A DNA stretch of 60,000 nucleotides from Liolophura sinensis. Lineage: Eukaryota; Mollusca; Polyplacophora; Chitonida; Chitonidae. The notes under the pieces are model-generated. The model did no database searches. It saw nothing but the letters and a program-made list of their open reading frames with translations, and was not told where the DNA came from. Positions 27,000 through 39,500 of the stretch are shown here, piece after piece; the stretch's first letter is position 1, and every line of letters starts with the position of its first letter. The stretch covers positions 57,392,237-57,452,236 of the forward strand of contig NC_088302.1 of NCBI RefSeq assembly GCF_032854445.1, written 5' to 3'. Position numbers and translations under genes: made by a program.

Positions 27000-27395
27000 G
27001 AAAACCTGTCCAATGATCACACCCAGAGTGCACACAGCACCTATAACCACCTTATTTTGGGGGTAATCATATCTGTGGTTCCAGCAGTAGACAGATAGGT
27101 GACAGCCAGTCCAATGATAATGGTCAGGTTGCCCACTGCATCTATCATCACCTTTTTATGAGGGTAATCATGCCTAAGGATCAAGATGTAGCCAGACGAC
27201 CGCAAGTCCAATGATCACAGCCAGGGTGCCCACTGCGCCTATCATCACCTTGTTATGAAGGTAATCATGCCTAAGGTTCAAGATGTAACCAGACAACAGC
27301 CAGTCCAATGATCACACTCAGGGTGCCCACTGCACCTATCATCACCTTGTTATGAGGGTAATCATGCCTAAGGTTCAAGATGTAGCCAGACAACA
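27000..27395 (-). repeat. 97-bp repeats of the NFXL1 C-terminal coding segment in its 3' UTR
   Basis: Copies of CCAGTCCAATGATCACAC...GGGTGCCCACTGC start near 27005, 27105, 27202, 27299 and (the real coding copy) 27396. The last four are exactly 97 bp apart. On the minus strand each one re-encodes most of the membrane anchor ([20 protein letters not shown]) and its TAG stop. Because all lie after the first stop they are 3' UTR. Confidence 0.93.
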
Positions 27396-27598
27396 GCCAG
27401 TCCAATGATCACACCCAGGGTGCCCACTGCACCTATAACCAACCTATTTTTCTGCCAGAAAGTTTTCTCCACCACCTGTTCTTGTGGTTTCTTGGCCCTC
27501 CTTTTCTTGCCCTTCACCTTGCGTTCAAATTCCTCTAGCTCAGCCTGTTGTTTTCTCAGCTCCTCTTCTTTGCGAAGCTTCTCAGCCTCTTCCTCAGC
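27368..27598 (-). CDS. NFXL1: NFXL1 terminal exon: coiled coil and membrane anchor
   Basis: 76 codons plus TAG. The intron end reads TTTGCTTTCAG before GCTGAGGAAG (phase 0). Residues 1-30 ([20 protein letters not shown] and on) form a charged coiled coil. Residues 30-40 are Lys/Arg-rich (KGKKRRAKK). Residues 53-71 ([19 protein letters not shown]) are a single hydrophobic helix, followed by only LHLEP. This is the layout of a C-tail-anchored membrane protein with the zinc fingers facing the cytosol. Downstream, the anchor-coding segment is duplicated in tandem. Upstream, a 52-bp array starts about 40 bp from the splice acceptor. Confidence 0.95.
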   Translation of the reverse strand, partial: AEEEAEKLRKEEELRKQQAELEEFERKVKGKKRRAKKPQEQVVEKTFWQKNRLVIGAVGTLGVIIGLAVVWLHLEP

Positions 27599-30500
27599 CT
27601 GAAAGCAAAAACACAACAGGAGTGATTAAAATGAGACACACTCAGTTACAATCCAGCCTGTTAATGCTGACTGAGCTACAGCATCTGGAACACTCAGGTA
27701 CAATCCAGCCTTTTAATGCTGACTGAGCTACAGCATCTGGAACACTCAGGTACAATCCAGCCTGTTAATGCTGACTGAGCTACAGCGCCTGGCACATTCA
27801 GGTATAACCCAGCCTGTCAATGCTAACTGAGCTCCAGCATCAAACACACTCAGGTACAATCCAGACTGTTAATGCTGGCTGAGCCCCAAAATCAAACACA
27901 CTCAGTTACAATCCTGCCTGTTAATGCTGACTGAGCTACAGCATCTGGCACTTTCAGGTATAACTCAGCCTGTTAATGCTGGCTGAGCCCCAAAATCAAA
28001 CACACTCAGGTACAATCCAGCCTGTTAATGCTGACTGAGTTCCAGCATCAAACACACTCAGTTACAATCCAGCCTGTTAATGCTGACTGAGCTACAGCAT
28101 CTGGCACATTCAGGTATAACCCAGCCTGTCAATGCTAACTGAGCTCCAGCATCAAACACACTCAGGTACAATCCAGCCTGTTCATGCTGACTGAGCTCCA
28201 GCATCAAACACACTCAGTTACAATCCAGACTGTTAATGCTGACTGAGCTACAGCATCTGGAACACTCACGTATAACTCAGCCTGTTAATGCTGGCTGAGC
28301 CCCAAAATCAAACACACTCATGTACAATTCAGCCTGTTAATGCTGACTGAGTTCCAGCATCAAACACACTCAGGTACAATCCAGCCTGTTAATGCTGACT
28401 GAGCTACAGCATCTGGCACATTCAGGTATAACCCAGCCTGTCAATGCTAGCTGAGCTCCAGCATCAAACACACTCCTCAGGTACAATCCAGACTGTTAAT
28501 GCTGTCTGAGCTCCAGCATCTGGAACACTCAGGTAAAATCCAGCCTGTTAATGCTGACTGAGCTACAGCATCTGGCACATTCAGGTATAACTCAGCCTGT
28601 TAATGCTGGCTGAGCCCCAAAATCAAACACACTCAGGTACAATCCAGACTGCTAATGCTGTCTGAGCTCCAGCATCAAACACACTCAGGTACAATCCAGC
28701 CTGTTAATGCTGACTGAGCTACAGCATCTGGCACATTTAGGTATAACTCAGCCTGTTAATGCTGGCTGAGCCCCAAAATCAAACACACTCAGGTACAATT
28801 CAGCCTGTTAATGCTGACTGAGCTCCAGCATCTGGAACACTCAGGTATAACTCAGCCTGTTAATGCTAGATGAGCCCCAAAATCAAACACACTCAGGTAC
28901 AATTCAGCCTGTTGATGCTGACTGAGCCCCAAAATCAAACACACTCAGGTACAATCCGGCCTGTTCATGCTGACTGAGCTTCAGCGTCAAACACACTCAG
29001 GTACAATCCAGCCTGTTAATGCTGACTGAGCTTCAGCGTCAAACACACTCAGATACAATCCTGCCTGTTCATGCTGGCTGAGCCTCAAAATCAAACACAC
29101 TCAGGTACAATCCTGCCTGTTAATGCTGACTGAGTTCCAGCATCAAACACACTCAGGTACAATCCAGACTGTTAATGCTGACTGAGCTACAGCATCTGGA
29201 ACACTCACGTATAACTCAGCCTGTTAATGCTGGCTGAGCCCCAAAATCAAACACACTCATGTACAATTCAGCCTGTTAATGCTGACTGAGTTCCAGCATC
29301 AAACACACTCAGTTACAATCCAGACTGTTAATGCTAACTGAGCTCCAGCATCAAACACACTCCGGTACAATCCAGCCTGTTAATGCTGACTGAGCTACAG
29401 CATCTGGCACATTCAGGTATAACCCAGCCTGTCAATGCTAGCTGAGCTCCAGCATCAAACACACTCCTCAGGTACAATCCAGACTGTTAATGCTGTCTGA
29501 GCTCCAGCATCTGGAACACTCCGGTACAATCCAGCCTGTTAATGCTGACTGAGCTACAGCATCTGGCACATTCAGGTATAACTCAGCCTGTTAATGCTGG
29601 CTGAGCCCCAAAATCAAACACACTCAGGCACAATCCAGACTGTTAATGCTGTCTGAGCTCCAGCATCAAACACACTCAGGTACAATCCAGCCTGTTAATG
29701 CTGACTGAGCTACAGCATCTGGCACATTTAGGTATAACTCAGCCTGTTAATGCTGGCTGAGCCCCAAAATCAAACACACTCAGGTACAATTCAGCCTGTT
29801 AATGCTGACTGAGCTCCAGCATCTGGAACACTCAGGTATAACTCAGCCTGTTAATGCTGGCTGAGCCCCAAAATCAAACACACTCAGGTACAATTCAGCC
29901 TGTTGATGCTGACTGAGTCCCAAAATCAAACACACTCAGGTACAATCCGGCCTGTTCATGCTGACTGAGCTTCAGCGTCAAACACACTCAGGTACAATCC
30001 AGCCTGTTAATGCTGACTGAGCTTCAGCGTCAAACACACTCAGATACAATCCTGCCTGTTCATGCTGGCTGAGCCTCAAAATCAAACACACTCAGGTACA
30101 ATCCTGCCTGTTAATGCTGACTGAGTTCCAGCATCAAACACACTCAGGTACAATCCAGCCTGTTCATGCTGACTGAGCTACAGCATCAAACACACTCAGT
30201 TAAAATCCTGCCTGTTAATGCTGACTGAGTTCCAGCATCAAACACACTCAGGTACAATTCAGCCTGTTAATGCTGGCTGAGCCCCAAAATCAAACACACT
30301 CAGGTACAATTCAGCCTGTTAATGCTGACCAAGTTCCAGCATCAAACACACTCAGGTACAATCCAGACTGTTAATGCTGACTGAGCTTCAGCGTCAAACA
30401 CACTCAGTTAAAATCCAGACTGTGAATGCTGACTGTTCCAGCATCAAACACACTCAGGTACAATTCAGCCTGTTAATGCTGACTGAGTTCCAGCATCAAA

Positions 30501-33500
30501 CACACTCAGGTACAATTCAGCCTGTTAATGCTAACTGAGCTCCAGCATCAAACACACTCAGGTACAATCCAGCCTGTTAATGCTGACTGAGCTACAGCAT
30601 CTGGCACACTCAGGTACAATCCATCCTGTCAATGCTGACTGAGCTCCAGCATCAAACACACTCAGGTACAATCCAGCCTGTCAATGCTCACTGAGCTCCA
30701 GCATCCAGAACACTCAGGTACAATCCAGCCTGTTAATGCTGACTGAGCTCCAGCATCTAGAACACTCAGGTACAATCCAGCCTGTCAATGCTAACTGAGC
30801 TCCAGCATCTGGAACACTCAGGTACAATCCAGCCTGTCAATGCTAACTGAGCTCCAGCATCTAGAACACTCAAGTACAATTCAGCCTGTCAATGCTAATT
30901 GAGCTCCAGCATCAAACACACTCAGGTACAATTCAGCCTGTCAATGCTCACTGAGCTCCAGCATCTGGAACACTCAGGTACAATCCAGACTGTTAATGCT
31001 GACTGAGCTCCAGCATCTAGAACACTCAGGTACAATCCAGCCTGTCAATGCTGACTGAGCTACAGCATCAAACACACTCAGGTACAATCCAGCCTGTCAA
31101 TGCTAACTGAGCTACAGCATCTGGCACACTCAGGTACAATCCAGCCTGTCAATGCTAACTGAGCTCCAGCATCAAACACACTCAGGTACAATTCAGCCTG
31201 TCAATGCTCACTGAGCTCCAGCATCTGGAACACTCAGGTACAATCCAGCCTGTTAATGCTGACTGAGCTCCAGCATCTAGAACACTCAGGTACAATCCAG
31301 CCTGTCAATGCTAACTGAGCTCCAGTACAATCCAGCCTGTCAATGCTAACTGAGCTACAGCATCTGGCACACTCAGGTACAATCCAGCCTGTCAATGCTA
31401 ACTGAGCTCCAGCATCAAACACACTCAGGTACAATTCAGCCTGTCAATGCTCACTGAGCTCCAGCATCTGGAACACTCAGGTACAATCCAGCCTGTTAAT
31501 GCTGACTGAGCTCCAGCATCTAGAACACTCAGGTACAATCCAGCCTGTCAATGCTAACTGAGCTCCAGCATCTGGAACTCTCAGGTACAATCCAGCCTGT
31601 CAATGCTAACTGAGCTACAGCATCTGGAACACTCAGGTACAATTAAGCCTGTCTATGCTAACTGAGCTCCAGCATCAAACACACTCAGGTACAATTCAGC
31701 CTGTCAATGCTAACTGAGCTACAGCATCTGGCACACTCAGGTATAACCCAGCCTGTTAATACTGACAGAGCTCCAGTATCTGGAACACTCAGGTACAACC
31801 CAGCCTGTCAATGCTAACTGAGCTCCAGCATCAAACACACTCAGGTACAATCCAGCCTGTCAATGCTAATTGAGCTCCAGCATTAACTCACAGTTACTTG
31901 CCTATGGAGACATCAAGAAGCTCCAATCCCTGAACAGGATTGGTGATCATGTGGCACAGAGGTGCACAACTGAGATTACTCAGCAAGGCATTCAGAGATT
32001 CAGTCATGTGATACATTCATATATTGACCTCTAAACCAAAATACAAAAATAGGAAGATTGACACTGTCAGGTCTTTGATATACAAATCAAAACTCCATGT
32101 ACTATCCTGTGAAGAGGTAAGTAAAATGCTGAGCTTTGAGGTACCAGACTTCACTGGTCTTCCCTGTGATTGGCCCAAAACTTTGGATGACCTAGAAAGC
32201 ACTGTATCCCTTGGCAATACCACAGATTTTGTGCTCTTTAGGTGAACCCTTGCTATATCTGGACATTGGCCTGGTCAGTGTGTTAGCTGAGACATTTGCC
32301 TGGTCAGTGTGAGGGCTGAGACATTTGCCTGGTCAGTGCGTAAGCTGAGACATTGGCCTGGTCAGTGTGTAGGCTGAGACATTTGCGTGGTCTGTGTGTA
32401 GGCTGAGACATTTGCCTGGTCAGTGTGTAGGCTGAGACATTTGCCTGGTCAGTGCATAGCCAGTGCGTAGACAGTTGCCTGGTCTGTGTGCAGGCTGGAC
32501 ATTTGCCTGGTCAGCGTCTAGGCTGAGCCATATGCCTGGTCAGTGTGTTGGCTGAGACATTTGCCTGGTCAGTGTGAGGGCTGAGACATTTGCTTGGTCT
32601 GTGTGTAGGCTGAGACATTTGCCTGGTCAGTGCGTAAGCTGACCCATATGCCTGGTCTGTGTGTAGGCTGAGATATTTGCCTGATCTGTGTGTAGGCTGA
32701 GATATTTACCTGGTCTGTGTGTAGGCTGAGACATTTGCCTGGTCAGTGCATAGCCAGTGCGTAGACAGTTGCCTGGTCTGTGTGCAGGCTGAGACATTTC
32801 CCTGGTCAGTGTCTAGGCTGAGCCTTATGCCTGGTCAGTGTGTAGGCTGAGACATGCGCCTGGTCAGTGTGTAAGCTGAGACATTTGCCTGGTCTGTGTG
32901 TAGGCTGAGACATTTGCCTGGTCAGTGTGTAGGCTGAGACATTTACCTGGTCAGTGTGAAGGCTGAGACATATGCCTGGTCTGTGTGTAGGCTGAGACAT
33001 TTGCCTGGTCAGTGTGTAGGTTGAGACATTTACCTGGTCAGTGTGAAGGCTGAGACATTTGCCTGGTCAGTGTGTTGGCTGAGACATTTGCCTGGTTAGT
33101 GTGTAGGCTGAGACATTTGCCTGGTCAGTGTGTAGACCGACATTTACCTTGTCAGTGTGTAGGCTGAGACATTCGCCTGGTCTGTGTGTAGGCTGAGACA
33201 TTTGCCTGGTCAGTTTGTAAGGTGAGACATTCGCCTGGTCAGTGTGTAGGCTGACATTTGCCTGGTCAGTGTGTAGGCTGAGACATTTGCCTGGTCTGTG
33301 TGTAGGCTGAGACATGTGCCTGGTTAGTGTGTAGGCTGAGACATGTGCATAGTCAGTGTGTAGGCTGAGACATGTGCCTGGTCAGTGTCTAGGCTGAGAC
33401 ATTTGCCTAGTCAGCGTGTAGACTGAGACATGCGCCTGGTCTGTGTGTAGACTGAGACATTTGCCTGGTTAGTGTGTAGGCTGAGACATTTGCTTGGTCA

Positions 33501-36500
33501 GTGTCTAGGCTGGGACATAAGCCTGGTCAGTGTGTAGACCGACATTTGCCTTGTCAGTGTGTAGGCTGAGACATTTGCCTGGTCAATGTGTAGGCTGAGA
33601 TATAAGCCTGGTCAGTGTGTAAGCTCAGCCGTATGCCTGGTCAGTGTGTAGGCTGAGACATTTGCCTGGTCAGTGTGTAGGCTGAGACATTTGCCTGGTC
33701 AGTGTGTAGGCTGAGACATTTGCCTGGTCAGCGTGTAGGCTACGACATTTGCGCATCTTTTGCAGCCAATGCCACCCATAGCATACTTTAAGCACTGCAA
33801 TGAATTGTGAGGAAATGTGCATCCTTATATTACTTGGCTATGACCTTCAGTAGAAAGCAGCTTTCCTTTATGTTAGAATTAAACAAGTATGTAATTTTAA
33901 TGATTTTTTTTCCGACCACACTATTTTATCCACAGCAAGAAATATACTTTAGTTCTTATTAATAAGATGAGTCCTGCAGACTACATGTATTTATTTATTT
34001 GTTTATTTATTTGATGGGTATTTTACGCCCTACTCAAGAATATTTCATTTATTCGACAACAGCCAGCGTTATAATACGTGGAAACCGGGCAGCGCGCAGG
34101 GGAATCCCACAGCCATCCACAGGTTGCTGGCAAACCTTCCTACGTACGGTTGGAGAGGAAGCCAGCATGAGCTGGACTTGAACTCAGAGCAACCGCATTG
34201 ATGAGAGGCTCCTGGGTCATTACGTTGCGCTAGCATGCTAACCAACTGAGCCATGGAGGCCCCTGACTACATGCTAACCAACTGAGCCACGGAGGCCCCT
34301 GACTGCATGCTAACCAACTGAGCCACGGAGGCCCCTGACTGCATGCTAACCAACTGAGCCACAGAGGCCCCTGACTACATGTATAGCAGACTACATGTAC
34401 AGCAAGTGTATAAATCTACATCAAGCAATCACTTGCCCATATATGGAACTGACCAATGAAATCAATTTCTGCTGACATAAAATGGGCAGCACAAACTGTA
34501 GTCTCCTTGCACAGAAAAACCCTAAAATATGGGTGTCTTCCATCAGATAAATGGCATTAACATTACTTTGATCAAGTGATTTTCATAATTGCAATATACA
34601 TTTGAATATAAATAGAGCAAGGCCAGCTTTTTCAATGATATATATAAATATTAATTAGGCTGTGCTTTTCTTACAAAGCTTCTGTATGTAGTACATATAC
34701 GTGCCTTTTTCTTTCTCTTCCTCTCCTTCTCACACATATCATCACAGCTGACAGAGGCTAGCCCGCCCTGCACAGTTTTACACTGGAAGTCTTTCTTCTT
34801 GCGGCGACATGGACAGCGGATGTTCACCTTTCTCTGACACTGTTTTGGGTCAGCGCACTCTCCATCGTGACACACAGCTCCACACTGGTGACTACAGCTC
34901 AGCTACAACACCACCACCACCAGTCAGAAGTACCCATATCTAAATATCGCTATATTTTACTGATCTGTTGAGAGGCTTCCTGACAAATGGTTTTTGCTGA
35001 TCAAATACCGATATCACAACAGCTGATTAAAGACTGAGGTAAACAGTGTTATCTGTTATAATATCAGCACCATACTATATCTGATTTCAATTGATGGATG
35101 CTTTTTTGCCTCAAAAAGAATAGCCCTCTAATGACAATACTGCAATGCAGAAAGCTATTGTTTAAGATGATAAAAGTGTTACTTTTAGGATAAAAAAGAA
35201 ACAAAAACACCACAACAGTTGTTAATGACTGGTAGCCAACCCTGTGAAATCTATAATTTCTTCTTGTGAAGATGTGCTTGAAATACTGCTCACCCCTATG
35301 TGAAAACCAGCACTATTAAATGATTCATTCAGTTTAGAAGGAAATCTAACATATCACAAACCTACACGTACAGAGACAATTTGACACTGTCTGGGTGTGT
35401 TTTCACTTCCACTGTTTTATACCTTCTGCATGTTATTGATAAGACAGGGCCATATCTAGGGTCATTTTAGTTTCAGAAAATGTTAGGGCTACAAGCCTGC
35501 TGGGAAGCCAAAACTATTCAATTCAAGCCGCATTAAACTAGCAAGTAAATTGAACATAAATATGTTGATTTACCAATTAAAAAATCTTCATACAATTTCA
35601 TCACAATCACAGATTTACAAAGCATAGATTATTTTGAAATTTTATAAAATGTCTTCATGCATAGTCACAATGTCACCTTTAAAGCTGGGGGCAGAACTTT
35701 TGTATATGGCCCTGATAGATGAATACAATATATCCCTACAAGAATGCGAGAACACAGAAACAGGAAACATCGCAACATTCATGCATTGCATTTATGTGAC
35801 AATTTTTTTCTTTGAGGTACTTATTTTCCAATATGCTTTTAATAATATCCATAAAGACAGCTTGTGGTGAAATAATTATTTCTTTTTGTGTGTGTGTGTC
35901 TTATCTACAGATGTATGTTGACTCACCAAGCGAGGACACTCTCCTCCACAGCTCTGCAGCTGTGCTCTCCCTTCAGAGTTGCTGCTGTTCCACCTGCTAC
36001 ACTCCACATGCTGGACGAATGCCTTACAGTGACATTTCTTACGTATCATCTGTTTGCAGGGCGAGCAGGGCCCTGGGTGGCAGGGAAGCAGGCAGCTGTG
36101 CTGGCACCCCTCGGGGCGTGGGGCTACACACTGGTTCTCACATACCTCGCAGTTACTACCTGCCTGAAAAAAACAGCACCGAGAGTGGTCACTCACATAG
36201 TCACAACACGCAGAACGGTCTCTCCTTTAGTCACAGCACCCAGATGGCAGTCCTGTAGTCAAAACACCCAGAACTGTCACTCATGTAGTCACAACACCCA
36301 GAACTGTCACTCCTGTGGTCACAACACCAGAACTGTCACTCTGTGGTCACAAACACTCAGAGCTGTCAGTCCTGTAGTCAAAACACCCAGAACTGTCACT
36401 CATGTAGTCACAACACCCAGAACTGTCACTCCTGTTAGTCACAACACCCAGAACTGTCACTCCTGTGGTCACAACACTCAGAGCTGTCAGTCCTATGGTC

Positions 36501-39500
36501 AAAACACCCAGAAACTGTCCACTCCTGTGGTCACAACACTCAGAGCTGTTAGTCCTATAGTCAAAACACCCAGAGATGTCACTCCTGTAGTCACAACACT
36601 CACAGCTGTCAGTCCTATAGTCAAAACACCCAGAACTGTCACTCATGTAGTCACAACTACCCAGAACTGTCACTCATGTGGTCACAACACTCAGAGTTTG
36701 TCAGTCTATAGTCAAAACACCCAGAACTGTCACTCCTGTGGTCACAACACTCAGAGCTGTTAGTCCTATAGTCAAAACACCCAAAACTGTCAGTCCTGTA
36801 GTCACAACACTCACAGCTGTCAGTCCTATAGTCAAAACACCAAGAACTGTCACTCATGTAGTCAAAACACCCAGAACTGTCACTCCTGTAGACAACAACA
36901 CCCAGAACTGTCACTCCTGTGGTCACAACACTCAGAGCTGTCAGTCCTATAGTCAAAACACCCAGAACTGTCACTCCTGTGGTCACAACACTCAGAGCTG
37001 TCAGTCCTATAGTCAAAACACAAGAACTGTCACTCATGTAGTCAAAACACCCAGACCTGTCACTCCTGTAATCAAAACACCCAGAACTGTCACTCCTGTG
37101 GTCACAACACTCAGAGTTGTCAGTCCTATAGTCAAAACACCAGAACTGTCACTCCTGTGGTCACAAACACTCAGAGCTGTTAGTCCTATAGTCAAAACAC
37201 ACCCAAAACTGTCACTCCTGTAGTCACAACACTCACACCTGTCAGTCCTATAGTCAAAACACAAGAACTGTCACTCATGTAGTCAAAACACCCAGAACTG
37301 TCACTCTGTAGTCACAACACCCAGAACTGTCACTCATGTGCTCACAACACTCAGAGCTGTCAGTCCTATAGTCAAAACACCCAGAACTGTCACTCCTGTG
37401 GTCACAACACTCAGAGCTGTCAGTCCTATAGTCAAAACACCAAGAACTGTCACTCATGTAGTCAAAACACCCAGACCTGTCACTCCTGTAGTCACAACAC
37501 CCAGAAACTGTCACTCCTGTGGTCACAATACTCATGAGTTGTCAGTCCTATAGTCAAAACACCCAGAACTGTCACTCCTGTGGTCACAACACTCAGAGCT
37601 GTTAGTCCTATAATCAAAACACCCAAACTGTCACTCCTGTAGTCACAACACTCACAGCTGTCAGTCCTATAGTCAAAACACCAAGAACTGTCACTCATGT
37701 AGTCAAAACACCCAGAAATTGTCACTCCTGTAGTCACAACACCCAGAACTGTCACTCATGTGGTCACAACACTCAGAGCTGTCAGTCCTATAGTCAAAAC
37801 ACCCAAAACTGTCACTGCTGTAGTCACAACACTCACAGCTGTCAGTCCTATAGTCAAAACACCAAGAACTGTCACTCCTATAGTCAAAACACCCAGAGCT
37901 GTCACTCCTGTGGTTACAACACTCAGAGTTGTCAGTCTATAGTCAAATCACCCAGAACTGTCACTCCTGTAGTCACAACAGTCAGAGCTGTTAGTCCTAA
38001 GGACAAAACACCCAGAACTGTCACTCCTGTGGTCACACACTCAGAGCTGTCAGTCCTATGGTCAAAACACCCAGAACTGTCACTCATGTAGTCACAACAC
38101 CCAGAGCTGTCAGTCCTATAGTCAAAACACCCAGAGCTGTCACTCTGTGGTCACAACACTCAGAGCTGTCAGTCCTATAGTCAAAACACCCAGAACTCTC
38201 AGTCCTGTAGTAACAACACCCAGAATTGTCACTCCCATAGTCACAACACCCAGAACTGTCACTCCTGTAGTCAAAACACTCAGAGCTGTTAGTCCTATGG
38301 CCAAAACACCCAGAAACTGTCACTCCTGTGGTCACAACAGTCAGAGTTTTAGTCCTATAGTCAAAACACCCAGAGCTGTCAGTCCTATAGTCAAAACACC
38401 CAGAGCTGTCAGTCCTATAGTCAAAACACCAGAGCTGTCACTCCTGTAGTCACAACACTCAGAGCTGTTGGTCCTATAGTCAAAACACTCAGAGCTGTCA
38501 GTCCTATAGTCAAAACACCCAGAGCTGTCACTCCTGTAGTCACAAACACTCAGAGATGTTGGTTCCTATGGTCAAAACACCCAGAACTGTCACTCTATGG
38601 TCACAACACTCAGAGCTGTTAGTTCCTATAGTCAAAACACCCAGAGCTGTCACTCCTGTAGTCACAACACTCAGAGCTGTTAGTCCTATAGTCAAAACAC
38701 CCAGAACTGTCACTCCTGTGGTCACAACACTCAGAGTTGTCAGTCCTATGGTCAAAACACCCCAGAACTGTCACTGGTGTGGTCACAACACTCACAGCTG
38801 TGAGTCCTATAGTCAAAACACCAAGAACTCTCAGTCCTGTAGTAACAACACCCAGAATTGTCACTCCATAGTCAAAACACCCAGAGCTTTCACTCCTGTA
38901 GTCACAACACTCAGAGCTGTTAGTCCTATAGTCAAAACACCCAGAACTGTCACTTATGTGGTCACCAACACTCATGAGCTGTCAGTCCTATAGTCAAAAC
39001 ACCCAGAACTGTCCACTGCTGTGGTCACAACACTCAGAGCTGTTAGTCCTATAGTCAAAACACCAAGAACTCTCAGTCCTTGTAGTAACAACACCCAGAA
39101 TTATCACTCCCATAGTCAAAACACCCAGAACTGTACCTCCTGTGGTCACAACACTCAGAGCTGTCAGTCCTATGGTCAAAACACCCAGAACTGTCACTCC
39201 TGTGGTCACAACACTCAGAGCTGTCAGTCCTATAGTCAAAACACCCAGAACTGTCACTCCTGTGGTCCAAACACCCAGAACTGTCACTGCTGTGGTCACA
39301 ACACTCAGAACTCTCAGTCCTATAGTCAAAACACCCAGAACTGTCACTCCTGTGGTCACAACACTCAGAGCTGTCAGTCCTATAGTCAAAACACCCAGAA
39401 CTGTCACTCCTGTGGTCACAACACTCAGAGCTGTTAGTCCTATCATCAAAACACCCAGAGCTGTCACTCCTGTGGTCCAACACTCAGAGCTGTCATACCT

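Noticed and set aside
32024-32245. 73-codon plus-strand gene in the last NFXL1 intron
   Set aside because: No family motif or transcription context; too short to support.
34190-34262. tRNA gene
   Set aside because: A and B boxes are present, but the cloverleaf is not complete and the sequence continues into the SINE body and an (AAAT)n tail.
35888-37223. Long Thr/Val/Pro-rich, mucin-like plus-strand frames
   Set aside because: They are produced by the 60-bp intron array, broken by frequent one-base indels, and lie inside an NFXL1 intron on the opposite strand.
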